A stretch of DNA of 64,000 nucleotides. Origin: Carnobacterium_A antarcticum. GTDB lineage: Bacteria > Bacillota > Bacilli > Lactobacillales > Carnobacteriaceae. Position 1 is the stretch's first letter. Each line of letters starts with the position of its first letter. Of this stretch, positions 9,121 through 17,591 are shown piece after piece. The notes under the pieces were generated by a model. The model did no database searches and was not told where the DNA came from. It saw nothing but the letters and a program-made list of their open reading frames with translations. The translations under genes and the position numbers were made by a program. The DNA lies in assembly GCF_042658365.1 (NCBI RefSeq), contig NZ_JBHSQC010000015.1. One strand, 5' to 3'.

Positions 9121-9496
9121 ATAAAAAACCTCCTTTAGTAACTAGGGAATGTGAAAAAGAAACCCTTTACATTCAGTGTGCACCATAAAAAAGCAAACTT
9201 CAAGAAAAAAGTAAGTTTCATTTTTATTTTTTGAAAACGAGCAGCTTAAAATAACATTGCGATGCAACGAACTAGCTAAATCTACAGTGGCTGGAGAACT
9301 AAACTCTATACAAAATAGATTAGGACCTTAAGAACTTTTTCAAAAAGAAGAGTGAATAGATTAAGTTTTTTTAATGTTTCTTTTTTTTTCTTGATTTCTT
9401 TTCTGAAAAGGAGTAAATTCAATCATAGACATTGAAAGTCCATAATGGATATTGAATGTATTTGAATATGAAGTGAAAATGAAAAGGGGCGAGAGT
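9121..9496. other. Divergent intergenic region, GlcD-type gene / Rrf2 gene
   Basis: AT-rich DNA holding the upstream sites of both genes. On the plus strand ATTGAA-type words cluster around 9415-9475, including ATTCAAT ... ATTGAAT as an inverted pair, a plausible place for the Rrf2 protein to bind. No coding sequence is supported; an extended N terminus for the Rrf2 gene from ATG 9452 has no ribosome site. Confidence 0.4.
9391..9419 (+). promoter_or_regulatory. Putative promoter of the rrf2-yhgE operon
   Basis: TTGATT (9391-9396), 17-base spacer, TAAATT (9414-9419), about 77 bases before the chosen GTG start. Confidence 0.5.
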
Positions 9497-9976
9497 GTGA
9501 ATTTGACTAAGGGATTGGAACAAGCAGTTTGTATCATCACTTTGTTGGCGACTCAAGACAAAAAATTTCCAATTGCTTCACATATTATTAACCAAAGACT
9601 AGAAGGAGCATCGCCTTCTTATGTAAAAAAAATTATTCGGAAATTAGTTGTGAATGGACTAGTAACATCTGTTTCTGGCAGCAATGGAGGCTTTCTGCTT
9701 GCGAAGAAGCCGGAAGAAGTAAACTTGTTAGAAGTCGTTGAAGCGCTGGAAGGACCGATTGTGACGTACCCCAATACAGGCATGATCAACCAGGTTTTTT
9801 CAGATATGGGGCCAACAGCAAACCAAGGAGAAAAAGTGCTGACAGAAGTTTTTAGACAAGCTGATGAGCAGTACACAAATCTTCTTCGTCAACAAACAGT
9901 GGCGCATTTGATTTACGAGTCTCTCGGACGTCGAGAAATTCCAGTAATAAATTGGAACGAAGTGATTGAAAGTTAA
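9497..9976 (+). CDS. Rrf2-family transcriptional regulator without Fe-S cysteines
   Basis: A 159-aa winged-helix regulator. 'LTKGLEQAVCIITLLATQ' at the N terminus, 'SPSYVKKIIRKLVVNGLV' as recognition region and 'GSNGGFLLAKKPEEV' as wing are typical of Rrf2. The three-cysteine cluster that binds Fe-S in IscR and NsrR is absent; the only cysteine is in helix 1, so an iron-sulfur cofactor is unlikely. The start is GTG 9497, 7 bases after AGGGG; the upstream in-frame ATG 9452 lacks a ribosome site. The stop is 22 bases before the YhgE gene, so it most likely controls its own operon. Confidence 0.85.
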   Translation: MNLTKGLEQAVCIITLLATQDKKFPIASHIINQRLEGASPSYVKKIIRKLVVNGLVTSVSGSNGGFLLAKKPEEVNLLEVVEALEGPIVTYPNTGMINQVFSDMGPTANQGEKVLTEVFRQADEQYTNLLRQQTVAHLIYESLGRREIPVINWNEVIES

Positions 9977-9998
9977 CACACGTTAAGAAAGGCGTTGA

Positions 9999-12920
9999 AT
10001 GGTTTTGATAGAAATGATAAAAAGCGAATGGAAAAAAATAACCAGCAACAAAATGTTGCTGATTTCTTGTTTGGTGATTTTATTTATCCCCATCTTATAT
10101 GCCGGTTTCTTCTTGAAATCGAACTGGGACCCTTATGGCAATACGGACAAATTGTCAGTAGCAGTTGTGAATTTGGATGAAGCGGTCGACTACGAAGGCA
10201 AAGAATTGGATGTCGGTCATGAAATGGTGGATAATTTAAAAAACAATGACGCATTAGATTGGCATTTTGTTTCAGAAAGCGAAGCACAAAAGGGCTTGGC
10301 AGATCGTGATTACTATATGGTAATGACATTGCCCAAGGATTTCTCTAAAAATGCTGCTACATTGATGGACACCAAACCTGAAAAGATGAACATTACTTAT
10401 GAAACAAACGGCTCATTGAACTTCATCGGTGAAGTTATCAGTAAATCGGCTGTTAAAGAGATTCAAACTGAAGTTTCAGCCAATGTGACCAAGGCTTATA
10501 CTGAAGCTGTATTTGACCAAATCGGAACGATCGGTGAAGGGTTTTCAGAAGCTGCTGATGGTTCTAGTGAACTAGACGAAGGGGCAGATAAATTAAGTAC
10601 AGGTAATGGAGAAATTACTGAAAACTTAAAAAAATTAGCGTCAAGTACACTGACCTTCAGTGAAGGAGCTGAAACGTTAGAAGTCGGTTTAGAACAATAC
10701 ACAGATGGTGTAGCCCAACTTAGTACAGGAGCTGCCCAATTGAATGAAGGGACCGGACAACTAGCTTCTAATGTCGGACCATTAAAAGACGGCGTTACTC
10801 AATTGAATAACGGCGCATCTGATTTGGCAGGTGGTTTAACGGCTTATACAGCAGGTGTCAGTCAGCTAGACGCTGGAGCAAGCCAACTAACGGCTAACAA
10901 CGCTAAACTCCAAAATGGCGTTGCTAGTCTCAGCGGTGGAGTAGGTCAAGTCAAAGCAGGCAGCGACCAATTGTTGGCCGGCTTGAATCAACTATCAACA
11001 CAAATCGGAAGCAGTATGTCTGATGAGAACCAAGATAATTTAGATGCTTTGACTGCTGGTTTGCCGCAGATCAATGCCGGTATTCAAGAATTAAATGCTG
11101 CTCTAAATGGAGAAGAAAGTTCAATAGATACCGAATCGATTACTGGATCGTTAACCAATGTCGGTGCAAATTTGGAAGGTATGAAAGCTGATTTGACAAC
11201 AGCTGGTACAAACCTAACAGGTATGAAAGATAATTTAACGACTGCCGGCGCCAATCTGGCAGGCATTGGAACAGATACAGCAGCACTAGGAGAAAAAGCT
11301 CAAACGGATGCAGCCAGTACACTTAGTACCATTCAAAGTACTGCAGCGTTTCAAAGCTTAGACGAAACTCAACAAGCAGAATTGTTGGGAGCTTTACAAG
11401 AAGAACTGCAGGCACAAGGAACAGCTACTGCTGCTTCACTTGAAAGTATCGGTGAAAAAACAGCAGCAGCAGCTGAACATGTGTCAGCTGTAGGGAAACA
11501 AGCAGCAACAACTGGAGAGAGTGTTGCTGCAGTCGGAGAAAAAGCTACCAATGCAGGAGCGGCGGCTACCGAACTAGCAAATCAAATGACAAGTCTAAAG
11601 AAATTGACTGAAGAATTGCCTACGTTAATGGCTTCGGTCAATGAATTAGCTGAAAGCTCAAATGTTGCTTTACCTGGCGCAGCTCAAGCTATTACAGAAT
11701 TGCGTGGCGGATTAACAGCTGTTCAGACGGCTTTAAACCAAACTGGTGAAGGATCTAATAAAGGCGTCATTCAAGGGATGTCTGAATTGAATCAAGGCCT
11801 AGCAACCCTTCAAAGCGGATTGCAAGGCGACAATGGCTTAGTATCAGGAATTACTGAATACACAAATGGCGTCAGCACATTGCAAAATGGTGCGGATCAG
11901 TTAATAGCCAACTCTGGAGCTCTAAATTCAGGAGCAACAGAATTAAGCGGCGGCATCAACCAAATAGCTGGTAAATTGCCAACACTGATTGATGGAGTCA
12001 ACCAATTAAATGCTGGTTCGGCTCAATTGGCGCAAGGAACCAATCAATTAACTCAAAATTCTGGAGCCTTGCTTAGCGGGGCCGGTCAATTAGCAAATGG
12101 AGCAGACCAAATCAATGATGGTTCTACTCAATTAGCCGATGGATCAGAAACCTTAGGTGAAGGATTGGATACATTGAAAGATGGCACCCACACCTTAGCC
12201 ACTAGTTTACTAGACGGGGCAGAAACAGTGAATGACATCAATCCAACAGATGCTAATTTTACGATGTTCTCAGACCCGACTAAATTAACACACAAAGAAT
12301 ACAGTCATGTACCAAATTATGGTGCAGCGCTGGCTCCTTACATTATGTCAATGGCCTTGTATGTCGGCGCAGTGGTGTTTAATACGATTTACCCTGTTCG
12401 TAAAAAAGCCGTCGCTGGTAAATCTGGATTGGCATGGTGGGCTAGTAAAATGTCAGTTGCACTGCCAGTCGCTGTCTTAATGGCTTTGATCGAAGGTGGC
12501 ATTCTATTGCTGCTTGGTTTACAAGTACAAGCAGTAGGGCAATTTTTTGTAATGGCTGTGTTAGCAGGATTAGCGTTCATGTCGATCGTCTTATTCCTGA
12601 CCATCACATTAGATAACGTTGGACGCTTTATCGCCATGTTATTATTGATTGTTCAACTGGGCGGTTCGGGTGGAACATTCCCGATGCCGTTGACAAATAG
12701 CTTCTTTAACGCGATTCATCCTTTCTTGCCGATGTCTTACTCTATTTATGGTTTCAGACAAGCCATCACTGGAGGAATGGGTCAAAACTTATACATGCAA
12801 AGTATCTTGATTTTACTGAGTGTATTTGTAGTATTCAGCGGTTTATTGTTGCTGTTTATGACCGTTTCTCAAAAGAAAAATGTTGAGACAACAGAGAACG
12901 AAGAAACGTTAACAGCATAA
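9999..12920 (+). CDS. yhgE: YhgE/Pip-family giant membrane protein
   Basis: A 973-aa membrane protein related to Bacillus YhgE and the Lactococcus phage infection protein Pip. One N-terminal membrane segment (residues ~20-37) leads to a large extracellular region. From ~200 to ~750 this is repetitive, with dozens of heptad-like units such as 'LNEGTGQLAS' and 'LAQGTNQLTQ' (x-Gly-x-x-x-Leu spacing), predicting long coiled-coil or beta-helical stalks. The C-terminal ~200 residues carry five or six membrane segments of the ABC-2 permease type. A local duplication, 'GMKADLTTAGTNL' / 'GMKDNLTTAGANL', marks recent repeat growth. No ATPase gene is adjacent. Family roles proposed elsewhere include phage adsorption and export; none is proven for this protein. 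Confidence 0.88.
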   Translation: MVLIEMIKSEWKKITSNKMLLISCLVILFIPILYAGFFLKSNWDPYGNTDKLSVAVVNLDEAVDYEGKELDVGHEMVDNLKNNDALDWHFVSESEAQKGLADRDYYMVMTLPKDFSKNAATLMDTKPEKMNITYETNGSLNFIGEVISKSAVKEIQTEVSANVTKAYTEAVFDQIGTIGEGFSEAADGSSELDEGADKLSTGNGEITENLKKLASSTLTFSEGAETLEVGLEQYTDGVAQLSTGAAQLNEGTGQLASNVGPLKDGVTQLNNGASDLAGGLTAYTAGVSQLDAGASQLTANNAKLQNGVASLSGGVGQVKAGSDQLLAGLNQLSTQIGSSMSDENQDNLDALTAGLPQINAGIQELNAALNGEESSIDTESITGSLTNVGANLEGMKADLTTAGTNLTGMKDNLTTAGANLAGIGTDTAALGEKAQTDAASTLSTIQSTAAFQSLDETQQAELLGALQEELQAQGTATAASLESIGEKTAAAAEHVSAVGKQAATTGESVAAVGEKATNAGAAATELANQMTSLKKLTEELPTLMASVNELAESSNVALPGAAQAITELRGGLTAVQTALNQTGEGSNKGVIQGMSELNQGLATLQSGLQGDNGLVSGITEYTNGVSTLQNGADQLIANSGALNSGATELSGGINQIAGKLPTLIDGVNQLNAGSAQLAQGTNQLTQNSGALLSGAGQLANGADQINDGSTQLADGSETLGEGLDTLKDGTHTLATSLLDGAETVNDINPTDANFTMFSDPTKLTHKEYSHVPNYGAALAPYIMSMALYVGAVVFNTIYPVRKKAVAGKSGLAWWASKMSVALPVAVLMALIEGGILLLLGLQVQAVGQFFVMAVLAGLAFMSIVLFLTITLDNVGRFIAMLLLIVQLGGSGGTFPMPLTNSFFNAIHPFLPMSYSIYGFRQAITGGMGQNLYMQSILILLSVFVVFSGLLLLFMTVSQKKNVETTENEETLTA

Positions 12921-12926
12921 AAAAAC

Positions 12927-12971
12927 AAGCGGTCTGCTTTTCTCATTGAGAAGAGCAGACCGCTTTTATTT
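12927..12971. terminator. Bidirectional terminator between yhgE and the DMT transporter gene
   Basis: 18-bp stem with one G-U wobble (12927-12944 with 12948-12965), 3-base loop, T-rich on both outer sides. Confidence 0.88.
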
Positions 12972-13872
12972 ATTCAAAACCTAAGATGAAGATCCCGACC
13001 ATAATACCTGCAATAACTAAGTATTGGCTTCTGGTTAATTTTTCTTTTAAGAAAATGCGGGAAAGAATGACTGAAACGATACTGTAACAAGAAATCAGGG
13101 GTGTGACAATAATAGCATTGCCCGCGATAGCATAGACGTAGAAAAATTGTCCGAACGTTTCAAACAAGGCTGCATAGCCTTTTGTTCTTTCTTCAAAAAG
13201 ATTAAACGATTGTTTTTTTATACCAATCAGGTAAATACCAGCTAAAATAGCACAAATCAGAAATGTAAGCTCATAAGAAGTGTTGGCTTGGTTTTCACTC
13301 ATAACTTTATCTAAGATAAAAGCATCAGCAAAAGTCCCAACACCGTCGATAATGGCATATAAGATGGGTAAAATAATGGCAAGTGCACCAATTTGATATT
13401 TTCGATCAATTTTTTCTTTGTGTCTCATTCTGTCCAAATCAGCTTCTCTTTTTTCAAAGATGGACAACAACAAGATACCCACTGAAATAAGAGCAACAGC
13501 AAAAAACTGCAGACCGGTCATGACTTGCCCTAGAAAAATGAATGTCAGCAAAGAGGCAATAGCTCCGGATGAGTTCATCACAGGGGATGAAACGGATAGT
13601 TCGATATAACGCAATCCAATATATCCAATCGTCATCGAAAGGATGTACATGCTGGAAACCGGTAAGTAACGAATGATATTCATGGGATCATAAGAAATAT
13701 CGGTAAATAAAATCGTCCAAAAGGCATGAATACCCATAACTAGACCGACCATCATCACAATTCTTAAATGGCTGTAAGGGTCTTTTGGATTTGTTCCTTT
13801 CTTATAAAATAAATCTGCTGCTCCCCAAGAGAAAATAGAGATCAATGTAAAAACAAACCACATACTCTTCAC
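12970..13872 (-). CDS. DMT-superfamily (EamA-like) transporter
   Basis: A 300-aa integral membrane protein with about ten membrane helices in two repeats, as in the drug/metabolite transporter superfamily. The second EamA half ends with 'CYSIVSVILSRIFLKEKLT' and a last helix 'YLVIAGIMVGIFILGFE'. A charged cytoplasmic loop (residues ~145-165, 'EKREADLDRMRHKEK') separates the halves. AAAGGTGAAG lies before the ATG. Substrate unknown: relatives move amino acids, nucleosides or sugars. It stands alone, convergent with yhgE. Confidence 0.8.
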   Translation of the reverse strand: MKSMWFVFTLISIFSWGAADLFYKKGTNPKDPYSHLRIVMMVGLVMGIHAFWTILFTDISYDPMNIIRYLPVSSMYILSMTIGYIGLRYIELSVSSPVMNSSGAIASLLTFIFLGQVMTGLQFFAVALISVGILLLSIFEKREADLDRMRHKEKIDRKYQIGALAIILPILYAIIDGVGTFADAFILDKVMSENQANTSYELTFLICAILAGIYLIGIKKQSFNLFEERTKGYAALFETFGQFFYVYAIAGNAIIVTPLISCYSIVSVILSRIFLKEKLTRSQYLVIAGIMVGIFILGFE

Positions 13873-14034
13873 CTTTTCATATTTATAAATTTGCGAATAA
13901 CTTATGTAGAACAGACAATGGAATGAATGCTAAAACGTCTGTTAATTTCGCCTTATTTATAGTAGCACAAAATGATCGTAAAATAATAGAAATAAAAAAA
14001 TCTATGAAAAAAAATTAAAACATAAGATTAAGGG

Positions 14035-14050
14035 TTGCCTATCTAGGCAA
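14035..14050. repeat. Palindrome TTGCCTA-TC-TAGGCAA
   Basis: A perfect 7-2-7 inverted repeat. The TAGGCAA half recurs once in each of the 52-bp repeats that follow (14118, 14170, 14222), so this element could pair with any of them. Confidence 0.7.
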
Positions 14051-14075
14051 TAGCATAATGGATAAGCATCCCAAC

Positions 14076-14231
14076 CCTTTTAAGTACCTTAAGTCTTTGA
14101 AATTTCTATCAATAAGGTAGGCAAATTCCTTTTAAGTACCTTAAGTCTTTTGAATTTCTACCGATAAGGTAGGCAAACTTCTTTTAAGCACCTTAAGTCT
14201 TTGGAATTTCTATCAATAAGGTAGGCAAACT
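14076..14231. repeat. Three 52-bp tandem direct repeats
   Basis: Copies run 14076-14127, 14128-14179 and 14180-14231, head to tail with no spacer and a few substitutions each; a fourth copy starts at 14232 and breaks off after ~7 bases. In copies 1 and 2 TACCTTA (unit positions 10-16) and TAAGGTA (38-44) can form a stem around a 21-base loop; copy 3 keeps ACCTTA/TAAGGT. The unit is not a multiple of three, so it is not a coding repeat. Lack of unique spacers rules out CRISPR. Confidence 0.92.
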
Positions 14232-14512
14232 TCTTTTGAATATAATAAAGAGTTTAAATCCCTACCTATTTAAAAAAATCGATAGTATCCTTCTTTTTCC
14301 ATATGGTCCCATTACTTGATTAATAGGAGAAGAGCAACTATACTAAATTTGAGTTTAGAATTTAGGAAAGCATAGGTAAGGAAGCTGTGAAGTAATTCAC
14401 TTTAAAGCAGAAAATTTTAACGACCAAATAACAAAAGAAAAGCTGATCTGGCTTTATTTGGTATGAATAAAAACATCTGAAAGTGGATTGATTTCAATGA
14501 GCTGTAGTTGCC

Positions 14513-14541
14513 TAAACCTTATCCTAATGCGGTTAGGTTTA
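14513..14541 (+). promoter_or_regulatory. Hairpin upstream of the ABC ATPase remnant
   Basis: TAAACCT...ATCC can pair with GGT.AGGTTTA across TAATGC. It sits ~50 bases before the ribosome site of the pseudogene and may be an old attenuator. No strong T run follows. Confidence 0.35.
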
Positions 14542-14592
14542 TTAAGAATAGCCCAAGAAACGATCTTCTTCAGAGTTGAAGGAGGTTTTTTT

Positions 14593-14800
14593 GTGTTAAT
14601 TGAAGTACACAATTGTGAAAAACCAGCTTTTTGCTATCCCTGAATAGTATGTTTATGAAAATGGTCGAATTGAAATCATAGGGCGAAACGGCTCTTGTAA
14701 AACAACCTTATTGAATGTCTTAGCTGAACGTTATGCACAAACGAGGTTTATCGAACAACTGCTGAAAACAATGAAGCAGTTAAAAACGACTGAGAAATGA
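14593..14800 (+). pseudogene. Remnant of an ABC-transporter ATPase gene
   Basis: GGAGG (14581-14585) precedes GTG 14593, opening 'VLIEVHNCEKPAF', which looks like the start of an ABC ATPase, but the frame stops at 14641-14643. From 14648 another frame reads 'GRIEIIGRNGSCKTTLLNVL', a Walker A motif in which the glycine before the catalytic lysine has become cysteine. After 'AERYAQ' it jumps to a short charged tail and stops at 14798-14800. The Q-loop, signature motif and Walker B are missing. So it shows a frameshift, a stop, a damaged P-loop and a large internal deletion. ABC-F or exporter origin cannot be told apart. Confidence 0.75.
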
Positions 14801-14813
14801 GAGGATGTTGGAG

Positions 14814-15284
14814 ATGAACCAAAAGGTGGTTTTCGAAAAACTAGCGGTCAAGGAGCGCACGCAGTATCTAGAGCTTTTCTTACTGGCTGATGAAAGCGAA
14901 GCGATGGTTGATCGCTACCTTAATAAGGGCGAAGCGTATTTGATCCAAATAGAAAAAAAAACAATTGGAGTCATCTTGTTTACCTTTTCCGATCCGCAAA
15001 CGGTCGAAATAAAAAACATCGCTATCGAACCACGTTATCAAGAACAAGGCATCGGAAAGCAGACACTAGCACTTGCAGAAAGCCATTATGCTGCAAAAGG
15101 GTTTAACACGATGGTCGTTGGTACGGCTAACTCTAGCATCTCAGCTATCGTTTTTTATCAAAAAGCAGGATTCAGAATAAATAGTATAAAAAAAGATTTC
15201 TTTCTTCATTATCCAGAACCAATCGTGGAAGATGGTATTCCAGCTATCGATATGCTCATCTTTGAAAAAAAGTTAAAAGTCTAA
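14814..15284 (+). CDS. GNAT-family N-acetyltransferase
   Basis: A 156-aa acetyl-CoA-dependent acyltransferase. Motif A is clear: 'IAIEPRYQEQGIGKQTL' (residues ~70-86) binds the pyrophosphate of acetyl-CoA, and 'VVFYQKAGF' type motif B follows ('AIVFYQKAGFRI'). The acceptor is unknown. ATG 14814 was preferred over ATG 14805 because GAGG at 14801-14804 gives 9 bases of spacing to the former and none to the latter. It starts 13 bases after the ABC ATPase remnant and may once have been in its operon. Confidence 0.85.
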   Translation: MNQKVVFEKLAVKERTQYLELFLLADESEAMVDRYLNKGEAYLIQIEKKTIGVILFTFSDPQTVEIKNIAIEPRYQEQGIGKQTLALAESHYAAKGFNTMVVGTANSSISAIVFYQKAGFRINSIKKDFFLHYPEPIVEDGIPAIDMLIFEKKLKV

Positions 15285-15330
15285 CGTCTAACCGATAGAC
15301 AATCAAAACCTTTTAGTAGTGAGCTTAAAG

Positions 15331-15359
15331 TGGCAAACAATATCTTATAGCTTTATAAT
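15331..15359 (+). promoter_or_regulatory. Putative promoter of the LURP-one-type gene
   Basis: TGGCAA (15331-15336), 17-base spacer, perfect TATAAT (15354-15359), 40 bases before the ATG. Confidence 0.5.
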
Positions 15360-15398
15360 GGGGGGACGATAGAGGATAACTAAAAGAAAGCTGGTGTA

Positions 15399-15890
15399 AT
15401 GATGAAACTATTTATTAAGGAAAAACGTTTTTCATGGCGCGATACTTTGATTGTTCGAGACGAGCAGGATAACGTTGTTTACGAGGTTAAAAGCGAGTTG
15501 CTTTCGATTGGAAATAAAGTCCATATTCAAGATCAGGAAGGCAAAGAAGTAGCTTCTATTGAGGAAAATAAAATGGGGTTTTCACCTAAATATACGGTTT
15601 ACCAAATGGATAAAAAGGTAGCGGTGCTTAAAAAAGATAAAAACTTGATTGGTTCGGATTACACGATTGAAAAATTAGATTGGAAAATCACCGGACATGT
15701 AGAAAAAGATGACTTCCATATTAAAAAAGGTTTTGGCACCATTGCTACGTTCAAGAAAAAATTCCTTTCTATTGGAGATGTTTTTGTCTTAGATGTGGAT
15801 CATGAAGAAGATACTGTAATGGCGTTAACCGTTGTTATAGCCATTTGGTGTCTGAAGCTGGATGCTGAAGAAGCTGAAAAAAAGGAATAG
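15399..15890 (+). CDS. LURP-one-related / YxjI-like protein
   Basis: A 163-aa protein with the alternating beta-strand pattern of the LURP-one (Tubby-like C-terminal) fold: 'LFIKEKRFSWRDTLIVRDE' at the start, then repeated strand pairs, 'SIGNKVHIQDQEGKEVASI' and a hydrophobic C-terminal helix ('VMALTVVIAIWCLKL') that in Tubby-like folds threads the barrel centre. The function of bacterial members is not established. ATG 15399 is followed directly by another ATG; either may be used. Single-gene unit ending at a two-way terminator. Confidence 0.72.
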   Translation: MMKLFIKEKRFSWRDTLIVRDEQDNVVYEVKSELLSIGNKVHIQDQEGKEVASIEENKMGFSPKYTVYQMDKKVAVLKKDKNLIGSDYTIEKLDWKITGHVEKDDFHIKKGFGTIATFKKKFLSIGDVFVLDVDHEEDTVMALTVVIAIWCLKLDAEEAEKKE

Positions 15891-15930
15891 AGTCACGCTC
15901 TAAGCCGACCTCAAATTTGAATGTAAAAAA

Positions 15931-15976
15931 AACGTGCATTGCCTATTGTTATTGCAATAGGCAGAGCACGTTTTCT
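15931..15976. terminator. Bidirectional terminator, LURP-one-type gene / sugar ABC operon
   Basis: Outer stem AACGTGC / GCACGTT and inner stem TGCCTATTG / CAATAGGCA with a small bulge; T run on plus and A-rich flank (T run on minus). Confidence 0.82.
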
Positions 15977-16021
15977 ATTAGAACGGCCGCAAAGCAACTC
16001 TTTAAAAAGAGTCCTTAATTC

Positions 16022-16645
16022 TTATTCTGAAGGGACTGGTTCAGTTGTATCGTATTTTTGCAAAGAGTGGGAGGCCATTTTAAAGGCGACCATAGCAATG
16101 ACGCTGACCGAAAAGAAAAAACTTAATGCCGGCCAAAATACATTTACGCCAATAACAACTGCTACAGTAAGCAGCATAGACAAGGTCACGAAAGGCTGCG
16201 TGAGACCAATAGTCAGTGCTAAAAAATAAACTTTGTAAATCGGCAATTTGTATTGAACAAAAATAGGGAAACTGTAAAGAACCATAATACTAAATAAAAG
16301 GGTCAAAGTGTAAATGGCATAGCGCAGGATAAGTAATCCATCAGATGTTTGTCCTGCCGTGTAATAGATATCTACGATCAAGACGACACTGATAAGAAGT
16401 AAAGGCAATCCTACTTTATAACTATGCCAAAAGCTTTTTCGAAATTCGTAAAAAAATGTTTTGAAAATCGGGATTTTTTTATTCCCTTTTTCCCAACTCC
16501 GAATGACTTCGAATAAAGCCACCAACGAGGGAATCAATGTGATCAGCGGAATTGAAAATAAGATAAAAACAAGGTTCAATGTAGCTAATCGGGCTGCCCA
16601 TTCAGTACCGACAATAATGGCTTCTGAGAATTTCTTTTTTTCCAT
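16022..16645 (-). CDS. YesL-family (DUF624) membrane protein
   Basis: A 207-aa protein with about five membrane helices and the typical DUF624 opening ('AARLATLNLVFILFSIPLIT', then 'LIPSLVALFEVIRSWEKGN'). Such proteins accompany sugar ABC importers of the multiple-sugar type, as YesL does in the Bacillus rhamnogalacturonan locus; their role is unknown. AGGAGG precedes the ATG. Last gene of the minus-strand operon, 49 bases after the second permease. Confidence 0.8.
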   Translation of the reverse strand: MEKKKFSEAIIVGTEWAARLATLNLVFILFSIPLITLIPSLVALFEVIRSWEKGNKKIPIFKTFFYEFRKSFWHSYKVGLPLLLISVVLIVDIYYTAGQTSDGLLILRYAIYTLTLLFSIMVLYSFPIFVQYKLPIYKVYFLALTIGLTQPFVTLSMLLTVAVVIGVNVFWPALSFFFSVSVIAMVAFKMASHSLQKYDTTEPVPSE

Positions 16646-16694
16646 AATTTGAACCTCCTAACGAAAACTCTGGAACTAAAGGTAAATTTGTCAT

Positions 16695-17591
16695 CTACCC
16701 TTTAGAACCAGCCGTTAAATCCATACCTTCGATAAAGTAACGTTGTGCAAAGAAGAAGAGCAAGACAGTAGGCAGCAAGACTAAGGTTGCACCAGCCATC
16801 AAATAATTCCATTGCGCAGTAGCTTGACTTTGGAAAGTCTTCAATCCAATTTGAAGTGTGTACATTGATTCCTCATGAATATAAAGCAAAGGCCCTAGAA
16901 AGTCATTCCATGCTCCGTTAAAAGCACCAATAGCAATCGTAATGATTGCAGGCTTTGTTAAAGGAATCATCAGACGGCTCCAAATATAAATGTGATTCGC
17001 TCCATCTATTTTAGCTGCTTCAACTAATTCGTTGCTGATGGACATATAAAATTGCCGCATAATAAAAATACTAAAGGCATTTCCAAAAAACGAGGGTACG
17101 ATTAACGGCAAATACGTTCCGACCCAGCCGATTTTTGAAAATAAGACGTATTGCGGAATCATGGTAACAAATCCTGGAATCATCATAGTTGTTAAGACAA
17201 GTGAAAACAAGAGATTGCGCCCAGGAAAACTGATTTTTGCAAAACCATAAGCAATAAAAGAATTAGATAACACATTTCCAATAACAACAAAGAAAGTGAT
17301 AAATAAAGTATTCAAAGCATAACGGAAGAACGGGAAAGTTTTAATGGTTTCAACATAGTTTTCCCAATGAATTTCTTTAGGAAACAGTGTTGGAGGAATA
17401 CGGACTATTTCCGACATCGGCTTCAATGAAGTTGAAATCATCCAAACAATAGGAGACATCAAAACGATGCTCACAGTAATCAATAAGATAAAAATAATTA
17501 TCTTTAATGTTCTTTCTGATTTTTTCTTACTTTTAAAATGATTCTTTTTTACAGTTATTTTGGCTTCCGTTGCTGCAACAGTTTTTTCCAT
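16695..17591 (-). CDS. Sugar ABC transporter permease (MalG/LacG-like)
   Basis: A 298-aa inner permease with six membrane helices. The EAA loop that docks the ATPase is visible as 'ELVEAAKIDGANHIYIWSRL'. The C-terminal 'FAQRYFIEGMDLTAGSKG' is typical of the second permease of carbohydrate uptake family 1 importers. Its ATG shares the A of the TAA of the preceding permease gene, so translation is coupled. No ATPase gene is nearby; a shared MsmK-type ATPase is the likely partner (inference). Confidence 0.92.
   Translation of the reverse strand: MEKTVAATEAKITVKKNHFKSKKKSERTLKIIIFILLITVSIVLMSPIVWMISTSLKPMSEIVRIPPTLFPKEIHWENYVETIKTFPFFRYALNTLFITFFVVIGNVLSNSFIAYGFAKISFPGRNLLFSLVLTTMMIPGFVTMIPQYVLFSKIGWVGTYLPLIVPSFFGNAFSIFIMRQFYMSISNELVEAAKIDGANHIYIWSRLMIPLTKPAIITIAIGAFNGAWNDFLGPLLYIHEESMYTLQIGLKTFQSQATAQWNYLMAGATLVLLPTVLLFFFAQRYFIEGMDLTAGSKG

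Larger units (their letters stand above)
13873..14813. other. 940-base gene-poor region with repeats and a decayed gene
   Basis: Left to right: upstream DNA of the DMT transporter gene; a 16-bp palindrome (14035-14050); three 52-bp tandem repeats (14076-14231); an isolated TATAAT (14241-14246); about 270 bases with no recognisable content; a hairpin (14513-14541); and a broken ABC ATPase gene with an intact ribosome site (14581-14800). This looks like the scar of lost accessory DNA. Confidence 0.6.

Noticed and set aside
9452..9496. Longer N terminus of the Rrf2 protein
   Set aside because: No ribosome site before ATG 9452; GTG 9497 has AGGGG at 7 bases and matches the usual family start.
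14076..14231. Possible CRISPR array
   Set aside because: Units are continuous 52-bp direct repeats without unique spacers, and no cas-like gene is near.
15973..16021. Additional terminator CTCTTTAAAAAGAG before yesL end
   Set aside because: A short AT-rich palindrome without T run; the hairpin at 15931-15976 already explains termination.
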